Source: an uncultured Gammaproteobacteria bacterium (lineage in GTDB: Bacteria; Pseudomonadota; Gammaproteobacteria; Nitrosococcales; Methylophagaceae). Taken from it: a DNA stretch of 9,439 nt. Below, piece after piece: positions 1 through 6,660 of the stretch. Made by a program: the position numbers and the translations under genes. The notes under the pieces are model-generated. The model ran no database searches. It was not told the DNA's origin and saw nothing but the letters and a program-made list of their open reading frames with translations. The stretch is from contig CAJXPP010000067.1 in NCBI GenBank assembly GCA_913058195.1, forward strand, positions 1-9,439, written 5' to 3'. The stretch's first letter is position 1. Each line of letters begins with the position of its first letter.

Positions 1-49
1 ACGAGATCATGCCTAGTCTCGTGGGCTCGGAGATGTGTATAAGAGACAG
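1..49 (+). other. Nextera P7-side sequencing adapter (not genomic)
   Basis: Bases 1-7 match the inner end of the Illumina P7 oligo. Bases 8-15 (CATGCCTA) match the i7 index known as N706. Bases 16-30 (GTCTCGTGGGCTCGG) are the Nextera read-2 segment, and 31-49 (AGATGTGTATAAGAGACAG) is the 19-bp Tn5 mosaic end. Genomic sequence starts at base 50. Translated in the purL frame, this stretch gives a spurious leader containing the familiar artefact peptide MCIRDR, so the ATG at base 9 must not be used as a start. Confidence 0.98.
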
Positions 50-50
50 G

Positions 51-2516
51 CGTGGTAATCCTGAAATGGAACGCCGTTGTCAGGAAGTGATTGATCGTTG
101 TGTTGCCTTAGATGATATTAACCCTATTGTTGCGATTCATGATGTAGGGGCTGGTGGCTTATCGAATGCCTTCCCTGAGTTAGTTAATGATAGTGGCCGA
201 GGCGGTAAGTTTGAATTACGCGTTGTGCCAAATGATGAATCAAGCATGTCACCAATGGAGATTTGGTGTAATGAATCGCAAGAACGTTATGTCTTAGGCG
301 TTAACCCAGAAGATGTTGATCTATTCAAAGCAATTTGTGAGCGTGAACGTTGCCCTTGGGCGATTGTGGGTGAAGTAACATCAGAGCAACATTTATTAGT
401 GGGCGATGCTGAATTTGTCCAAAACCCAGTGGATATGCCTTTATCATTATTATTAGGCAAGCCACCAAAAATGCTACGTGATGTTAAGCACCATACCTTT
501 GAAAAGCCTGAATTAGATTTAACGGGTGTGACGGTGAGTGATGCATTAGAACGTGTTCTAAAATTACCAACAGTTGCAAGTAAAAACTTCTTAATTACCA
601 TTGGTGATCGCAGCATAACCGGCTTGGTAGCCCGTGATCAAATGGTCGGCCCTTGGCAAGTGCCTGTGGCTGATTGTGCAGTGACATTAGCCGATCATCA
701 TGGTTTTAAAGGTGAAGCAATGTCGATGGGTGAGCGAGCACCATTAGCCTTGATTGATGCACCTGCATCGGGTCGTATGGCAGTGGGTGAATCAATCACC
801 AATATTGCTGCCGCGAGTATTGAAAAACTGAGTGATATTAAGTTATCAGCTAACTGGATGGCGGCCTGTGGTCATAAAGGTGAAGATGCTGAGCTTTATG
901 ACACAGTTGAAGCTGTCGGCATGGAATTGTGTCCAGAACTAGGCATTGCGATTCCAGTAGGTAAAGATTCTTTATCAATGAAAACAGTGTGGCAGGATGA
1001 AGGTGAAAGTAAGTCTGTTATTTCGCCATTGTCATTGATTGTTACTGCCTTTTCACCTGTTTTTGATGCCGCTAAAACATGCACGCCACAGTTAAGAACT
1101 GATAAGGGTGATACTGATCTTATCTATATCGATTTAGGTAAAGGTAATAACCGACTTGCTGCCTCTGCATTAGCTCAAGTGTATGGCCAAGTAGGTCATC
1201 ATGGCCCAGATTTAGACGATCCTGCATCATTGAAGAACTTCTTCTCCGCTATTCAGCAGTTGAAACAAGATGATGTGTTATTGGCTTATCATGATCGTAG
1301 TGATGGTGGTTTGATTAGCACATTAGTAGAAATGGCATTTGCAGGACATTGCGGCCTTGATATTAATTTATCAGGATTAGGTGATGCTTTACCAGTATTG
1401 TTTAATGAAGAGCTTGGCGCCGTTATTCAAGTTAAACATTGTGATGTTGACAATACATTATCTGTGCTTCGTGAATATGATCTTGGTCATGTGAGTCATG
1501 TGATTGGAAGTCTTAGTGATAAGCAACAGATTGTAGTGACAGTGAATGGCGAACAAGTGGTTAATGAATCACGAATTATATTACATCGTTATTGGGCTGA
1601 AACAAGCTACCGAATGCAAGCACTTCGTGATAATCCTGACTGCGCACAACAAGAGTTTGATGCTTTATTAGATGAAGCTGATTCAGGTTTATTTGCCAAA
1701 TTAAGTTTCGATGCCGATGAGCATATTGCAGCGCCATATATTTTGAGTGGCATTCGTCCGAAAATGGCCATTTTACGTGAGCAAGGTGTGAATGGTCAGA
1801 TAGAGATGGCAGCATCATTTGATCATGCCGGCTTTACGGCTATTGACGTGCACATGAGTGATATTCTTGAAGGACGTATAGATCTAGCTGACTTTAAAGG
1901 CTTAGTCGCTTGTGGTGGCTTCTCATACGGTGATGTATTAGGTGCAGGTCGTGGTTGGGCAAGTACTATTTTACATAATGATAAAGCTCGCAAACAATTT
2001 AGTGACTTCTTCCAGCGTGAAGACACCTTTGCTTTAGGAGTGTGTAATGGTTGCCAAATGCTATCGCAACTTAAAGAGTTGATTCCAGGAAGTGACCATT
2101 GGCCACGTTTTGAACGTAATATTTCAGAACAGTTTGAAGCCCGTTTTTCATTAATCGAAATTGTTGACTCTCCATCTGTGTTATTACAAGACATGGCAGG
2201 TTCTATTATGCCAATTGCTGTGGCACATGGAGAAGGTCGTGCAGACTTTACTGAGACAGGTTCACAAGCTGATGCCTTAGTTACAATGCGTTATGTTGAC
2301 CATAATGGTAAGGCTACGGAACGTTACCCTCAAAATCCGAATGGTTCAGCTGAAGGAATTACATCGTTAACGACAACGGATGGCCGAGTGACCATTATGA
2401 TGCCTCATCCTGAGCGTGTAACGCGTACAGTACAACATTCCTGGCACCCAGATGACTGGGGAAAAGATGGCCCTTGGTTACGATTATTCCACAACGCAAG
2501 GAAGTGGGTAGGCTAG
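51..2516 (+). CDS. purL: Phosphoribosylformylglycinamidine synthase, 5'-truncated (C-terminal 821 residues)
   Basis: This is the large single-chain FGAM synthase. It converts FGAR, glutamine and ATP to FGAM in the cytoplasm, the fourth step of purine synthesis. The fragment opens inside the synthase half with RGNPEMERRCQEVIDRC and HDVGAGGLSNAFPEL, which resemble E. coli PurL near residue 475 of 1295. The second synthetase repeat follows (SITGLVARDQMVGPWQ, GHKGEDAELYDTVEA, PVGKDSLSMK). The last ~260 residues are the class I glutamine amidotransferase, with CGGFSYGDVLGAG, the nucleophile in GVCNGCQ (Cys codon 2043-2045), and the His and Glu of MPHPER (codons 2406-2408 and 2412-2414). About one third of the protein is missing because the insert ends at base 50, not because the gene is broken. 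The frame is intact to the TAG stop, and a terminator follows at once. Confidence 0.97.
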   Translation, partial: RGNPEMERRCQEVIDRCVALDDINPIVAIHDVGAGGLSNAFPELVNDSGRGGKFELRVVPNDESSMSPMEIWCNESQERYVLGVNPEDVDLFKAICERERCPWAIVGEVTSEQHLLVGDAEFVQNPVDMPLSLLLGKPPKMLRDVKHHTFEKPELDLTGVTVSDALERVLKLPTVASKNFLITIGDRSITGLVARDQMVGPWQVPVADCAVTLADHHGFKGEAMSMGERAPLALIDAPASGRMAVGESITNIAAASIEKLSDIKLSANWMAACGHKGEDAELYDTVEAVGMELCPELGIAIPVGKDSLSMKTVWQDEGESKSVISPLSLIVTAFSPVFDAAKTCTPQLRTDKGDTDLIYIDLGKGNNRLAASALAQVYGQVGHHGPDLDDPASLKNFFSAIQQLKQDDVLLAYHDRSDGGLISTLVEMAFAGHCGLDINLSGLGDALPVLFNEELGAVIQVKHCDVDNTLSVLREYDLGHVSHVIGSLSDKQQIVVTVNGEQVVNESRIILHRYWAETSYRMQALRDNPDCAQQEFDALLDEADSGLFAKLSFDADEHIAAPYILSGIRPKMAILREQGVNGQIEMAASFDHAGFTAIDVHMSDILEGRIDLADFKGLVACGGFSYGDVLGAGRGWASTILHNDKARKQFSDFFQREDTFALGVCNGCQMLSQLKELIPGSDHWPRFERNISEQFEARFSLIEIVDSPSVLLQDMAGSIMPIAVAHGEGRADFTETGSQADALVTMRYVDHNGKATERYPQNPNGSAEGITSLTTTDGRVTIMMPHPERVTRTVQHSWHPDDWGKDGPWLRLFHNARKWVG

Positions 2517-2521
2517 AAAAC

Positions 2522-2551
2522 AAAAGCCTGAGCATTAGCTTGGGCTTTTTT
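2522..2551 (+). terminator. Intrinsic terminator after purL, possibly bidirectional
   Basis: A 12-bp stem (2522-2533 with 2538-2549, two G-T wobbles at the centre) closes an ATTA loop. The 3' arm runs into six Ts (2546-2551). The core GCCTGAGC/GCTTGGGC is GC-rich. It starts 6 nt after the purL stop. On the minus strand the same hairpin is followed by TTTTGTTTT, so it may also stop transcripts arriving from the convergent smr gene. Nothing else is evident in 2552-2642. Confidence 0.88.
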
Positions 2552-2642
2552 ATATAGCAAGTTTTAGTCTTTTATTATTAAATACTTGGCATACTATTTT
2601 TGTAGTTATATTAGGCGTTATTGGCTTTTGATTGTCTGATTA

Positions 2643-3212
2643 TTAAACGGGAACATCTTGTTGATCATAAATTCGTTTTAATAATATATAAACAGCACCT
2701 GTTCCACCATCAGCGACGATTGCACTGCAAAACGCCAACACAATTTCACTTTCACGTAACCAGAAATTAAGTTTAGTTTTTAATACCGGTTTATTGTCTT
2801 TAGAGCTCCAACCTTTGCCATGAATAACACGTACGCAGCGGATCTGTTGTTGTTGGCATTGTTCGAGAAACCCAGAAAGGGTGGGCTCAGCCATGGCGAG
2901 CGTCAGACCATGCAAATCAAGCTCAGCTTCAATATGCATTTTGCCACTACGCAACTTCGAAAAAACGCGATGTTGAATGCCAGGACCACGGTATTCTAAA
3001 TACTCTTCATTACCAACTGTTTCTGGTGCAAACATATCAGAAAATGGACTACTATTGCTGCGCTCAGAACTTTGTGCGTGCTCAAGCACCCTTGCTTTTG
3101 GTTTAGGTTTGGTATGCAATAAGCGGTCATGTTGAAGTGGCTTTGCATCGCGCATTTCAGCACGAAACAAATCAATTTCATCTCCATCAGAATTATCTTT
3201 ATTGTCTGCCAT
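2643..3212 (-). CDS. Smr-domain protein (SmrA/SmrB-like putative endonuclease)
   Basis: This is a 189-residue protein. Residues 1-70 are charged, low in hydrophobics and probably disordered. A linker, EYRGPGIQHRVFSKLRSGK (about 73-91), resembles the pre-Smr segment of E. coli SmrA (YdaL). The C-terminal half is a complete Smr domain: LDLHGLT at 98-104, the core VRVIHGKG with HGKG at 131-134, VLAF at 158-161 and GGTGAVYILL at 169-178. Smr domains of MutS2 and the stand-alone proteins bind or nick nucleic acid, and some cleave mRNA at stalled ribosomes. Which role applies here cannot be read from the sequence. DLHGLT agrees with SmrB and the KLRSGK linker with SmrA, so no symbol is given. The ATG at 3212-3210 has no strong Shine-Dalgarno sequence. 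The gene is convergent with purL and divergent from thiC. Confidence 0.9.
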   Translation of the reverse strand: MADNKDNSDGDEIDLFRAEMRDAKPLQHDRLLHTKPKPKARVLEHAQSSERSNSSPFSDMFAPETVGNEEYLEYRGPGIQHRVFSKLRSGKMHIEAELDLHGLTLAMAEPTLSGFLEQCQQQQIRCVRVIHGKGWSSKDNKPVLKTKLNFWLRESEIVLAFCSAIVADGGTGAVYILLKRIYDQQDVPV

Positions 3213-3271
3213 GATCGTTATGTGTTCTTATATATTTATCGTTGCTAATAGCTATTCTGCCAGATTAAGGC

Positions 3272-3301
3272 TTGCTAAAAAAAATACTTTTGCTTTATTA
3301 T
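3272..3301 (+). promoter_or_regulatory. Probable sigma-70 promoter of the thi operon
   Basis: TTGCTA (3272-3277) and TATTAT (3296-3301) are separated by 18 bp. They match the -35 consensus at four of six positions and the -10 at five of six. The predicted transcript start, about 3308, falls at the 5' strand of riboswitch stem P1, which is where a THI-box transcript should begin. An A-rich run (3277-3284) lies in the spacer. Confidence 0.6.
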
Positions 3302-3325
3302 ACGAATCACTTGTCGGGGTGCCAG
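3297..3325 (-). promoter_or_regulatory. Candidate smr promoter, opposing the thiC promoter
   Basis: On the minus strand there is a perfect TATAAT -10 box (3302-3297). It is preceded at a 17-bp spacing by CTGGCA (3325-3320), which matches the sigma-70 -35 consensus at four of six positions. Transcription would start near 3290 and leave a leader of about 78 nt before the smr ATG. Its -10 overlaps the thiC -10 on the other strand, and its -35 lies within the TPP aptamer DNA. The assignment rests on consensus match alone. Confidence 0.4.
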
Positions 3326-3388
3326 ATATTGGCTGAGATTAAACCCGTTGAACCTGAAGAGGCTAATACCTCCGTAGGAAACGAGCGA
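3307..3388 (+). promoter_or_regulatory. TPP riboswitch aptamer (THI element)
   Basis: All landmarks of the thiamin pyrophosphate aptamer are present in order. P1 pairs 3307-3314 with 3381-3388 (one A-C mismatch, one wobble). P2 pairs GGGT 3317-3320 with ACCC 3343-3346. P3 is short: GCCA 3321-3324 with TGGC 3330-3333. CTGAGA at 3333-3338 is the motif that recognises the pyrimidine of TPP. ACCTGA lies at 3352-3357. The P4 stem GAGG/CCTC (3359-3362 with 3369-3372) encloses CTAATA, and CGTAGGAAAC (3373-3382) is the conserved 3' segment. In the family, TPP binding stabilises P1 and lowers expression of the genes downstream, here thiC and the rest of the operon. There is no long optional P3a insertion. 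Confidence 0.96.
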
Positions 3389-3390
3389 GT

Positions 3391-3431
3391 ATATCGCATA
3401 TTTTGTCATTATCTGATGATTTTGCGTATAT
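3391..3431 (+). promoter_or_regulatory. Imperfect stem-loop just after the TPP aptamer
   Basis: ATATCGCA (3391-3398) pairs with TGCGTATAT (3423-3431) as eight base pairs with one bulged T. A smaller TCAT/ATGA helix is possible inside the loop. It sits between the aptamer and the leader hairpins nearer thiC, and may only be a spacer that keeps the expression platform away from the aptamer. No function is assigned. Confidence 0.35.
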
Positions 3432-3440
3432 TCAATTCTT

Positions 3441-3462
3441 GTTAGCCAGTTCCTGGCTCAAC
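3441..3462 (+). promoter_or_regulatory. Leader hairpin upstream of the thiC ribosome binding site
   Basis: GTTAGCCAG (3441-3449) pairs with CTGGCTCAAC (3453-3462) as nine base pairs with one bulged C (3459) and a TTC loop. It is the strongest local hairpin in the leader. The nearest T-run (3474-3480) is 11 nt beyond the stem, too far for a standard intrinsic terminator, so it more likely organises the expression platform. Confidence 0.55.
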
Positions 3463-3501
3463 GATTTCCCCGATTTTTTTGATTTATTAATAGGGGAAGT
3501 T
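3463..3501 (+). promoter_or_regulatory. Shine-Dalgarno-sequestering stem of the TPP riboswitch expression platform
   Basis: The thiC Shine-Dalgarno sequence AGGGGAAG (3492-3499) lies about 5 nt before the ATG at 3503. Its GGGGAA (3493-3498) is perfectly complementary to TTCCCC (3466-3471). With flanking pairs, the stem 3463-3471/3493-3501 reaches nine base pairs, two of them wobbles, closing a 21-nt AT-rich loop. Forming it would block ribosome access to thiC. This fits the translational control common for TPP riboswitches in Gram-negative bacteria. The pairing is seen in the sequence; the regulatory role is inferred. Confidence 0.65.
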
Positions 3502-3502
3502 A

Positions 3503-5314
3503 ATGTCTTCACAAAATACCAAAGTTATTGATATTACAGAGCACAGTGGTATCACAACAGAACCATTATCTGGTTCCGAGAAAAGTTATGTCATTGGTAG
3601 TCGTGATGATATTCGTGTGCCGTTTCGAAAAATATTACTAACCGATACGCCGAATAGAAATACAGAGTTACCAGGTGAGCCTAATGCGCCTATCTATGTG
3701 TATGATACTTCAGGTATTTATACTGATACTACGCAAGTCATTGATGTTGAAAAAGGCTTGCCTGCCATTCGTAAAACATGGATTGATGAACGTGATGATA
3801 CTGAAGAACTAAGCGAGTACAGCTCAACGTTTACACGTGAGCAGGAAGCTAAGTTACTTGATATTCCATTGTTTGAGAACAATCGTCGTCCACGACGCGC
3901 TAAAAAAGGTGGTAATGTCAGCCAAATTCATTATGCACGACAAGGCATCATTACCCCTGAAATGGAATTTATTGCCATTCGTGAAAATATTGGCCGTACT
4001 GAAGCCAGTAAAGAAGGGTCAGCACCTGTAGGTTTTGATACCCACATTACGCCTGAGTTTGTACGTAAAGAAGTGGCTGAAGGCCGTGCAATCATTCCTT
4101 CCAACATTAACCATCCTGAAGTTGAACCGATGATTATTGGTCGTAATTTTTTAGTGAAAATTAATGCCAACATTGGTAATTCTGCTACAACATCATCGAT
4201 TGAAGATGAAGTTGAAAAAATGGTTTGGGGTATTCGCTGGGGTGCCGATAATGTAATGGATTTATCAACCGGTAAAAACATTCACCAAACACGAGAGTGG
4301 ATTATTCGTAACTCACCTGTGCCAATTGGTACCGTGCCACTTTATCAAGCATTAGAAAAAGTCGACGGTATTGCTGAAAACCTTACATGGGAAGTCTACC
4401 GCGATACATTGATCGAGCAAGCAGAACAGGGTGTGGATTACTTCACTATTCATGCTGGTGTACGTTTGGCGCATATTCCACTAACAATTGAGCGTACAAC
4501 AGGTATTGTTTCTCGCGGTGGTTCAATTATGGCTGCATGGTGTTTAGCACATCATGAAGAAAGCTTCATATACACACATTTTGAAGATATCTGTGAAATT
4601 ATGAAAGCCTATGATGTGTCATTCTCATTAGGTGATGGGTTACGACCTGGATCACAAGCTGATGCTAATGATGCAGCACAATTTGCTGAATTAATAACAC
4701 TGGGTGAGTTAACACAAGTTGCTTGGAAGCACGATGTACAAGTGATGATTGAAGGCCCAGGCCATGTAGGTATGCATAAAATCAAAGAAAATATGGATAT
4801 GCAATTAAAGCATTGCCATGAAGCACCATTTTATACATTAGGCCCATTAGTGACGGATATTGCACCGGGCTATGATCATATTACGTCAGGTATCGGCGCT
4901 GCGATGATTGGTTGGTTTGGTACGGCAATGTTATGTTACGTAACACCCAAAGAACATCTTGGTCTGCCTAATAAAGACGATGTTAAAACAGGCATTATTA
5001 CTTATAAAATAGCGGCCCATGCAGCTGATTTAGCTAAAGAACACCCGGGTGCTGATATTCGTGATAATGCAATTTCAAAAGCACGGTTTGAGTTCCGCTG
5101 GGAAGATCAATTTAATCTTGGTTTAGACCCTGATACAGCGCGTAAATTCCATGATGAAACCTTGCCAAAACCATCTGCTAAAGTGGCCCATTTCTGTTCA
5201 ATGTGTGGACCAAAATTCTGCTCAATGCGTATTTCTCATGATGTTAAAGCTGCTTTTGCTGAGAAGTCGGAAGAATTTAAAGCTGGCGGTAGTAAAATTT
5301 ATCATCAGGTTTAA
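3503..5314 (+). CDS. thiC: Phosphomethylpyrimidine synthase (HMP-P synthase)
   Basis: ThiC is a cytoplasmic radical-SAM enzyme that rearranges the purine intermediate AIR into HMP-P, the pyrimidine precursor of thiamin. The 603-residue length is near the usual ~630 for proteobacterial ThiC. An N-terminal ThiC-associated domain (PIYVYDTSGIYTD, then GLPAIRKTWI) precedes the barrel domain, which holds MEFIAIREN, GRNFLVKINANIGNS, MVWGIRWGADNVMDLSTG, EGPGHV and TDIAPGYDHITSGIG. The C-terminal iron-sulfur motif CSMCGPKFC places the cluster cysteines at 565, 568 and 573. The ATG at 3503 is set by a strong AGGGGA ribosome binding site. It is the first gene of the operon and sits directly under the TPP riboswitch. 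I see no missing key residue. Confidence 0.98.
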   Translation: MSSQNTKVIDITEHSGITTEPLSGSEKSYVIGSRDDIRVPFRKILLTDTPNRNTELPGEPNAPIYVYDTSGIYTDTTQVIDVEKGLPAIRKTWIDERDDTEELSEYSSTFTREQEAKLLDIPLFENNRRPRRAKKGGNVSQIHYARQGIITPEMEFIAIRENIGRTEASKEGSAPVGFDTHITPEFVRKEVAEGRAIIPSNINHPEVEPMIIGRNFLVKINANIGNSATTSSIEDEVEKMVWGIRWGADNVMDLSTGKNIHQTREWIIRNSPVPIGTVPLYQALEKVDGIAENLTWEVYRDTLIEQAEQGVDYFTIHAGVRLAHIPLTIERTTGIVSRGGSIMAAWCLAHHEESFIYTHFEDICEIMKAYDVSFSLGDGLRPGSQADANDAAQFAELITLGELTQVAWKHDVQVMIEGPGHVGMHKIKENMDMQLKHCHEAPFYTLGPLVTDIAPGYDHITSGIGAAMIGWFGTAMLCYVTPKEHLGLPNKDDVKTGIITYKIAAHAADLAKEHPGADIRDNAISKARFEFRWEDQFNLGLDPDTARKFHDETLPKPSAKVAHFCSMCGPKFCSMRISHDVKAAFAEKSEEFKAGGSKIYHQV

Positions 5315-5320
5315 ATCAAA

Positions 5321-6406
5321 ATGAAACAGTATTTGATTATAGGGAGCGGCCTTGTTGGCCGCTTGCTAGCGTGGCGTTTGATATCAAAAGGGCATCAGGT
5401 TTCTATATTATCGAGTGATAATAAAACGGGAACAGGTAGTGCTGGTTTCATTGCTGCCTCAATGATATCTCCTGCTACCGAAGCTGTTCAGACTGAACAA
5501 AAAGTGAAGCATATTGGTCAAGTATCAGCTGATTTATGGCCTAAATGGTTAGCAGAACTACCAGAAGAAGTTTTCTATCAAGATAATGGTACTTTGGTTA
5601 TTGCTCATAATGGCGACGAGTCTGAAATGGCTCGTTTCACACGTCGAGCGGAGCATATTTTGTCAAGCGACGATTATGCCGAACTTAATCAAGAAGAGTT
5701 AGCAGATAAAGAACCTCAATTAGCACAACAGTTTGATAAGGCTTTATTTTTTGATGGTGAATCCTGTTTAGATAACCGACATTTGTATCGCATTCTAACG
5801 ACTATTTTAACGATGTCGCCATTTTGCGATTGGCAACAATGTGATGAGATTGACTCGATATCCTTAACGGTTCTAGAACAACTCTCTCAGCATCATTTTA
5901 ATTGTAGTAATGATGTTTTTGATGAGGTGATTGATTGTCGAGGTAATGGTGCAAAAGCAGATTTACTAGGCTTACGCAGTGTGCGTGGCGAAGTGATACG
6001 TGTGCATGCGCCTGAGGTTGATTTTAAACATGCCATTCGATTGATGCATCCACGCTATCCCATGTATTTAGCGCCGCGTCCAAATAATGAATATATCCTC
6101 GGTGCTACAGTGATCGAAAGTGATGATATGTCACCAGTCTGTGTTCGCTCAGCTTTAGAGCTAATGTCGGTTTTATATAGCTTGCATAAAGGCTTTGCTG
6201 AAGCACGTGTTTTAGAAATGGCTTCACATTGTCGTCCTGCTATGAAGAATAACTTACCTATCATTAAGCGTACTAACTGGGGATTACAGATAAATGGCTT
6301 GTATCGACATGGTTACTTATTTTCACCAGCTGTTATTACTGATGTATTAGCACTGTTAGAGGATAAGGTTGAGTCGATTCAGTTTGGGGAGCTATTTGAT
6401 GTCTGA
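5321..6406 (+). CDS. thiO: FAD-dependent glycine oxidase for thiazole synthesis
   Basis: This 361-residue flavoprotein belongs to the D-amino acid oxidase (DAO) family. ThiO oxidises glycine with oxygen to dehydroglycine, the C2-N unit that ThiG builds into the thiazole. The dinucleotide-binding motif GSGLVG is at residues 8-13. AGFIAASMISPATEA corresponds to the family's AAGML.P segment. The C-terminal half carries VRGEVIRV, YLAPRPNNEYILGAT, the conserved arginine of HCRPAMKNNLPII, and GLYRHGYLFSPA (326-337), whose arginine matches the substrate carboxylate-binding region. It starts 6 nt after the thiC stop with only a weak AGG upstream, so translation is probably coupled to thiC. Using ThiO rather than the radical-SAM enzyme ThiH suggests aerobic thiazole synthesis. 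Operon position makes the thiamin role firm, although the N-terminal half is rather divergent. Confidence 0.92.
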   Translation: MKQYLIIGSGLVGRLLAWRLISKGHQVSILSSDNKTGTGSAGFIAASMISPATEAVQTEQKVKHIGQVSADLWPKWLAELPEEVFYQDNGTLVIAHNGDESEMARFTRRAEHILSSDDYAELNQEELADKEPQLAQQFDKALFFDGESCLDNRHLYRILTTILTMSPFCDWQQCDEIDSISLTVLEQLSQHHFNCSNDVFDEVIDCRGNGAKADLLGLRSVRGEVIRVHAPEVDFKHAIRLMHPRYPMYLAPRPNNEYILGATVIESDDMSPVCVRSALELMSVLYSLHKGFAEARVLEMASHCRPAMKNNLPIIKRTNWGLQINGLYRHGYLFSPAVITDVLALLEDKVESIQFGELFDV

Positions 6407-6659
6407 CAAGGTTGAGATAGATATAAATATATCAATGGAAAGGATGTTAAGTTCTGACAACTTTAACATTAAAGTTAATGCTGAAAATAAGTTGATAAAA
6501 GTAGGAACCACGATTAGTAAACTCTTAAGTGATATGGACGTTAATGGACGGTTTTTAGTTGTTGTTAACGATGAAATCATCCCTAAATCAGCGCATGATA
6601 ATACACGACTCAATGCGAGTGACATAATCGATATTATGTCACCTATCAGTGGAGGTTAA
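6399..6659 (+). CDS. thiS: Sulfur carrier protein ThiS, N-terminally extended
   Basis: This is a small ubiquitin-fold protein. Its C-terminal glycine is activated by ThiF and converted to a thiocarboxylate that gives sulfur to ThiG. The last ~65 residues (FNIKVNAENKLIKV to IMSPISGG) match ThiS in pattern and end in the required Gly-Gly. The ATG at 6399 is preferred because GGGGAG (6386-6391) lies 7 nt upstream; it overlaps thiO by 8 nt. This gives 86 residues against the usual ~66, with about 20 extra residues (MSDKVEIDINISMERMLSSD) before the first strand. In-frame ATGs at 6435 and 6444 would give shorter forms (74 and 71 residues) but lack a well-spaced ribosome binding site. No thiF lies nearby. 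Confidence 0.9.
   Translation: MSDKVEIDINISMERMLSSDNFNIKVNAENKLIKVGTTISKLLSDMDVNGRFLVVVNDEIIPKSAHDNTRLNASDIIDIMSPISGG
6651..6655 (+). promoter_or_regulatory. thiG ribosome binding site inside the thiS Gly-Gly codons
   Basis: GGAGG lies 5 nt before the thiG ATG at 6661. It is formed by the last two sense codons of thiS (GGA GGT), which encode the functionally required Gly-Gly tail. It fixes the thiG start at 6661 and argues against the upstream in-frame GTG at 6649, which lies within thiS. Confidence 0.85.
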
Positions 6660-6660
6660 G

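Noticed and set aside
9..50. ATG at base 9 as the start of the purL reading frame.
   Set aside because: It lies wholly in adapter, and the encoded MPSLVGSEMCIRD leader is an artefact. PurL is truncated, not restarted.
3441..3480. Hairpin plus seven Ts in the thiC leader as a riboswitch-controlled intrinsic terminator.
   Set aside because: Eleven bases separate the stem from the T-run, and the intervening CCCC pairs better with the Shine-Dalgarno sequence. Translational control explains the layout more simply.
51..3502. Functional coupling of purL and thiC through AIR as a genomic cluster.
   Set aside because: PurL does lie upstream of AIR in the pathway, but a terminator and a divergent gene separate the two, so the proximity is probably chance.
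3837..4281. Open frames inside thiC on both strands (3837-4031 plus, 3931-4281 minus).
   Set aside because: They are shadows of the thiC frame with no recognisable protein motif or ribosome site. Similar antisense frames in purL, thiO, thiS, thiG and smr are rejected for the same reason.
6369..6398. Upstream TTG start for thiS at 6369.
   Set aside because: It lies deep within thiO, whereas the ATG at 6399 has GGGGAG at a proper 7-nt spacing.
6649..6660. GTG at 6649 as the start of thiG.
   Set aside because: It is inside thiS, before its Gly-Gly codons, and lacks its own ribosome site. The ATG at 6661 has GGAGG 5 nt upstream.
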